The translations under genes and the position numbers were made by a program. This document shows positions 61,201 to 64,000 of a DNA stretch of 64,000 nt, piece by piece. This DNA comes from Paramecium octaurelia (Eukaryota; Ciliophora; Oligohymenophorea; Peniculida; Parameciidae). The stretch spans positions 65,897-129,896 of the forward strand of contig CAJJDP010000097.1 of NCBI GenBank assembly GCA_905182995.1, read 5' to 3'. The notes below the pieces were generated by a model. It searched no databases and was not told the origin of the DNA. It saw only the letters and a program-made list of their open reading frames with translations. Position 1 is the first letter of the stretch, and the number at the start of each line of letters is the position of its first letter.

Positions 61201-64000
61201 GGGAGATAGAGCTTTGGAAGTTCATCACATCTATGGTGGAGGTATTAAGAGCAACGTGTATTTCAACACTTACACTGTGTATGGAAACAGAGGCAGAGGG
61301 TCTGTGAATATTTTAAAGAGTGTTGAAAGTGCTGAATATATATGGACTTACGTGTACTTTGGATACAAAGAAGGAAGAGCATATGGTGCCTTAATCAAGC
61401 CTTAAGTAACTGGTGAAGTTAAATTCGAAGGAGTTTATCATAAGCAAGTCAACCATTTGAGTGTTACAGTAGGAGGAGACGATACAGTCTCACCCTTCAA
61501 CGGAAAGATAGCTTTCGTTGGAATTTATTTGGGCGAAGGAGCTTACAGAGAAGGTCTTGACTTTTAGACAACTTTCAACTATGGAGAAGGAGTGATGGGA
61601 GTCTATTAGGTAGGCAAACCAATCACTTACATGGGAGTTGATTAGAATAGATATGTAGAATTCGATCAAGTAGATAACGTAGTGGATAAGATCATATTGC
61701 ATGATGAGAATGGAATGAAAATTAATGGCTAAAGTGAATACGCCTTTGGTCTATGGACAAGATGGTTGAGTACATTGCCAAAGTATTTAAATAAAAGAGC
61801 ACCAGTCCACAATATTGCCAGAGTGGGTACTCAAGGGTATATAATTGAATCAGTGGATGGCAAATGGGTTAGAGCCAATGGAGGCAGACCTTAAACTGTA
61901 AAAGACACTACACTGGCTTGTGTTTTGACTTAAGAATCATATGAATTTTAGACACTTAGTCTTAAGGATGATATCCCATTCTCTAATTTGGAGGGTCAAT
62001 GGAATTATGTGTACTTCGGATACAAGAGACAAGGTGACAATGGAGTGGCCAAAGGATACATTCAATTTGGAGTAGATGGTGAAATAGAAGAGGTGGCTTT
62101 CACTGTCTATCATGATTTCTTAGTAGAGTATGTAGAATTCATTGTTGGTAAGACATCAGCTCCATTATTTAATGGTGAGTTAGCCAGAGTTACATTCAGT
62201 TTTGGTCCTGGAGCATTCGTACCAAATAAAGAAACTCTGAGATTGTTTACATAAAACTCTTTGCCAGAAAAGGCTTAAATTCATCCAGTCACTAGATAGA
62301 CTTTGCAGTTGTTCGGATCTGCAATTACAATAGCTGAAGATCCAATTGAGTTTGAATTTGACAAATTTTAAGGAGCAGAGGAATACTCAGTTTCTGGCTG
62401 GGTTAGATGGGCTGGTCCACTTGTTACTGGTAAGGAATCACATGTGATTACATTGGCTTAAAAGAGATTGTTGGATATAGATGGCAGCAAAGAAGAAACC
62501 TTATAAATCATAAGAGGAGACTCTCTTTATCGATTTGTTACTTACACTAATAATGGAAAACTGATCCCTGCTGAATAGGAGTTCCACGAATATGCTGATC
62601 AATGGACTTACTTATATTATGGATACTCAAAATAATCACTGAAAACTTATGGTTATACAAGATTTGCATTCTCGGATGCAGAGTTTACACAAGAAAACAT
62701 CCAGCATTTCTACTTAGCTGTATTTAGTATAATGGTTGGTCATGGAAGATAGTCCAATGTAGACTTTATCGGTTAGATGAAGACATGGGTGGTGAATGTA
62801 GGTTTTGGAGCTTACAGAGAGGGTAACTTTGAGGAGGATGAAAATATCAAAATACATTTCGGATTTATAAGTGGAGCAGATCATATCAAATAGGCTGGCT
62901 AGGAGGCTCATCATGAAGAAAAGATCTTGGAGTGTGCAACTAAAGAAGAAGAACCTCCCATGCAAATCTAGTTTGAATAAAGTTCCACTCTTTAATTGCA
63001 TGGAGTTTCTGAGTATGGATACGGTTTTTGGTTGAGATATCAATACTTCGGATTCAAATAAAGAATTTATTCATAACCTCAACTTATGGGAGTTGCCAGA
63101 TTAACTAGCAATAGAGAATATAAAGATTTCGATAATCCAGGAGATAGAATCCTACTAGTTTTGATGGGCAGAAAAGCATTCTCTTTTGGCACTTATGATG
63201 TTATTACCAAAGTAAATAATGTAGGAGGGGATGTTGAGTATAAAAGGGAGAGCGAAGGAGAATGGCAATATATATATTTCAGTTATAAGAGACACACTCA
63301 ATAGGAGGGACATGCTATAGCTTTTACTTAATTTAGAGACCACACTGAAGGATTAAAGATGGATGTATTGCATTCCTTATTAACCAGCTATTTATACTTC
63401 TCTGTTGGTCATGCTGGTAAGTATTATGCTAATTTCAATGGATAAATAACCAAAGTTAGATTTAATTTGGGTCCAGGATCCTTTATTGACAACAAAGCTG
63501 ATTTGCTATCCAGAATAAAGACCAAGGATACTATTCCAGATATCGAACAAGTGAGCAAGAATATTGAAATTTTATCTGGAATACATGATGTAAGAAAACT
63601 TGATGAGAAACATCATTTAACAACATTTAACCAAGAGGTAAGAGAGTACGGAGTGTAATTATGGTTCAGATGGTTCAAGAGTTAAAAGAGCACTTAATTG
63701 ATGTATAGATTGACCACAAATGGACCAGATATTCTTGGTGATGCTCAGAAGATAGGTGATAGGACTCTAGTGTTGTGTCATACAGAAGGTTTAGAATTTA
63801 GCACTTATAGTTTGGGAGATAAGGCAGTTCAATTAAACAATGCTTACCCAGTCTAGATAGCTAAATAGAATCTGGAAGTGTGGACATTTGCCTATTTTGC
63901 ATACTCAAAGGAGAGCCAATAAATAGTCTATTACATCAATAGTGAAGAGAATGAGTAACATGCTTTAGAGTCAGCTCTACATGCAGTCTCATCTGATTAT
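58292..64000 (+). CDS. Giant secreted protein with tandem ~214-residue repeats, 5' part
   Basis: Uninterrupted for 5,709 nt (1,903 codons) with no TGA and no intron, and still open at the window end. MKKLLLLLLATLSVAEVCVV is a clear signal peptide. Residues 20-300 form a helical domain with Cys. Residues about 315-435 contain five DEPVPDDEKITEEE-type acidic repeats. Then comes a Lys-rich stretch (KKKKKTETKETKKTEVKT, KKSKKVVKKVKRTGPRPKPG). From residue ~715 at least six repeats follow, each beginning EYGYGFWVRF / EYAVAFWFRW-like and containing W-x-Y-V-Y-F-G-Y-K and VGG...FNG (positions 60440, 61082, 61736, 62381, 63011, 63644). This is reminiscent of LamG/ConA-like lectin domains. A secreted or surface structural or adhesive role is inferred. 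Confidence 0.85.
59237..59590 (+). repeat. Acidic repeats inside the giant gene
   Basis: Five units with core DEPVPDDEKITEEE at 59237 (variant EDPVPDDKKVTEEE), 59315, 59381, 59462 and 59543, spaced 66-81 bp. DNA-level similarity is high, so recent duplication or slippage is likely. Confidence 0.9.
60440..64000 (+). repeat. Six ~214-residue lectin-like repeats inside the giant gene
   Basis: Repeat starts (first Glu of the EY-x-x-x-W-x-R motif) are 60440, 61082, 61736, 62381, 63011 and 63644, spacing 642, 654, 645, 630 and 633 bp. Each repeat also has YVYFGYK-like and FNG...GxGAYRE-like segments. They match as protein but are clearly diverged in DNA, so duplications are old. Confidence 0.85.

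Noticed and set aside
1..64000. Telomeric repeats, CRISPR arrays, tRNA or rRNA genes, IES ends
   Set aside because: No (GGGGTT/GGGTTT)n, no regularly spaced repeats, no cloverleaf or rRNA core was recognised; TA-bounded IES cannot be told from A/T-rich sequence without germline data.

Overview
This is ciliate macronuclear DNA, almost certainly Paramecium (probably the P. aurelia group; the exact species cannot be read from the window). The base composition is very AT-rich, TAA and TAG are read as Gln throughout, and TGA is the only stop. Nearly every gene is cut by 20-35 nt GT...AG introns, and intergenic gaps are often below 150 bp. All coordinates and partial translations below were worked out by hand with that code (Gln = TAA/TAG). 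Intron calls are inferred from frame continuity, not from transcripts.

Layout. 1-10.6 kb: the 3' part of a cyclic-nucleotide-binding (channel-like) gene, a RAP-domain gene, an EF-hand/DUSP ubiquitin protease and the ciliary protein CFAP57. 10.7-22.3 kb: a signalling-rich block with an AGC kinase, a DLDETLV-type phosphatase, a cyclic-nucleotide phosphodiesterase, a LARP7/La-type RNA-binding protein and a membrane hybrid histidine kinase. 22.9-30.5 kb: a tightly packed + strand run with a tail-anchored TPR-like protein, an ankyrin-ended protein, UTP14, a divergent TGS1-like protein and a putatively myristoylated protein. 30.5-36.1 kb: a 1,366-bp perfect direct repeat separated by a single N, most simply a scaffold join of two overlapping contigs; it doubles a Cys-rich gene and a piece of a WD-like gene. 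The AP-3 mu subunit follows. 36.1-38.5 kb: gene-poor sequence with remnants. 38.5-46.6 kb: a trichocyst matrix protein, a CBM20/laforin-like gene with a degenerate phosphatase loop, a small tail-anchored protein, an interrupted gene, a CK1-like kinase and a two-TM membrane protein. 46.6-54.5 kb: a DJ-1/PfpI protein, two hypotheticals, an inverted paralogue of the two-TM protein, 3-hydroxyacyl-CoA dehydrogenase and another hypothetical. 55-64 kb: a long coiled-coil protein and a giant secreted protein with at least six ~214-residue repeats that runs off the window.

The genes do not form one pathway; they are ordinary neighbours in a compact genome. Themes are cilia and cortex (CFAP57, coiled coils), secretion and trafficking (trichocyst protein, AP-3, giant secreted protein) and signalling. 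The most notable points are the assembly duplication, the LARP7-like gene (a candidate relative of ciliate telomerase p65), the laforin-like pseudophosphatase, the repeated two-TM family and the regular giant repeat protein. No CRISPR, tRNA, rRNA, insertion sequence or telomeric repeat was recognised.
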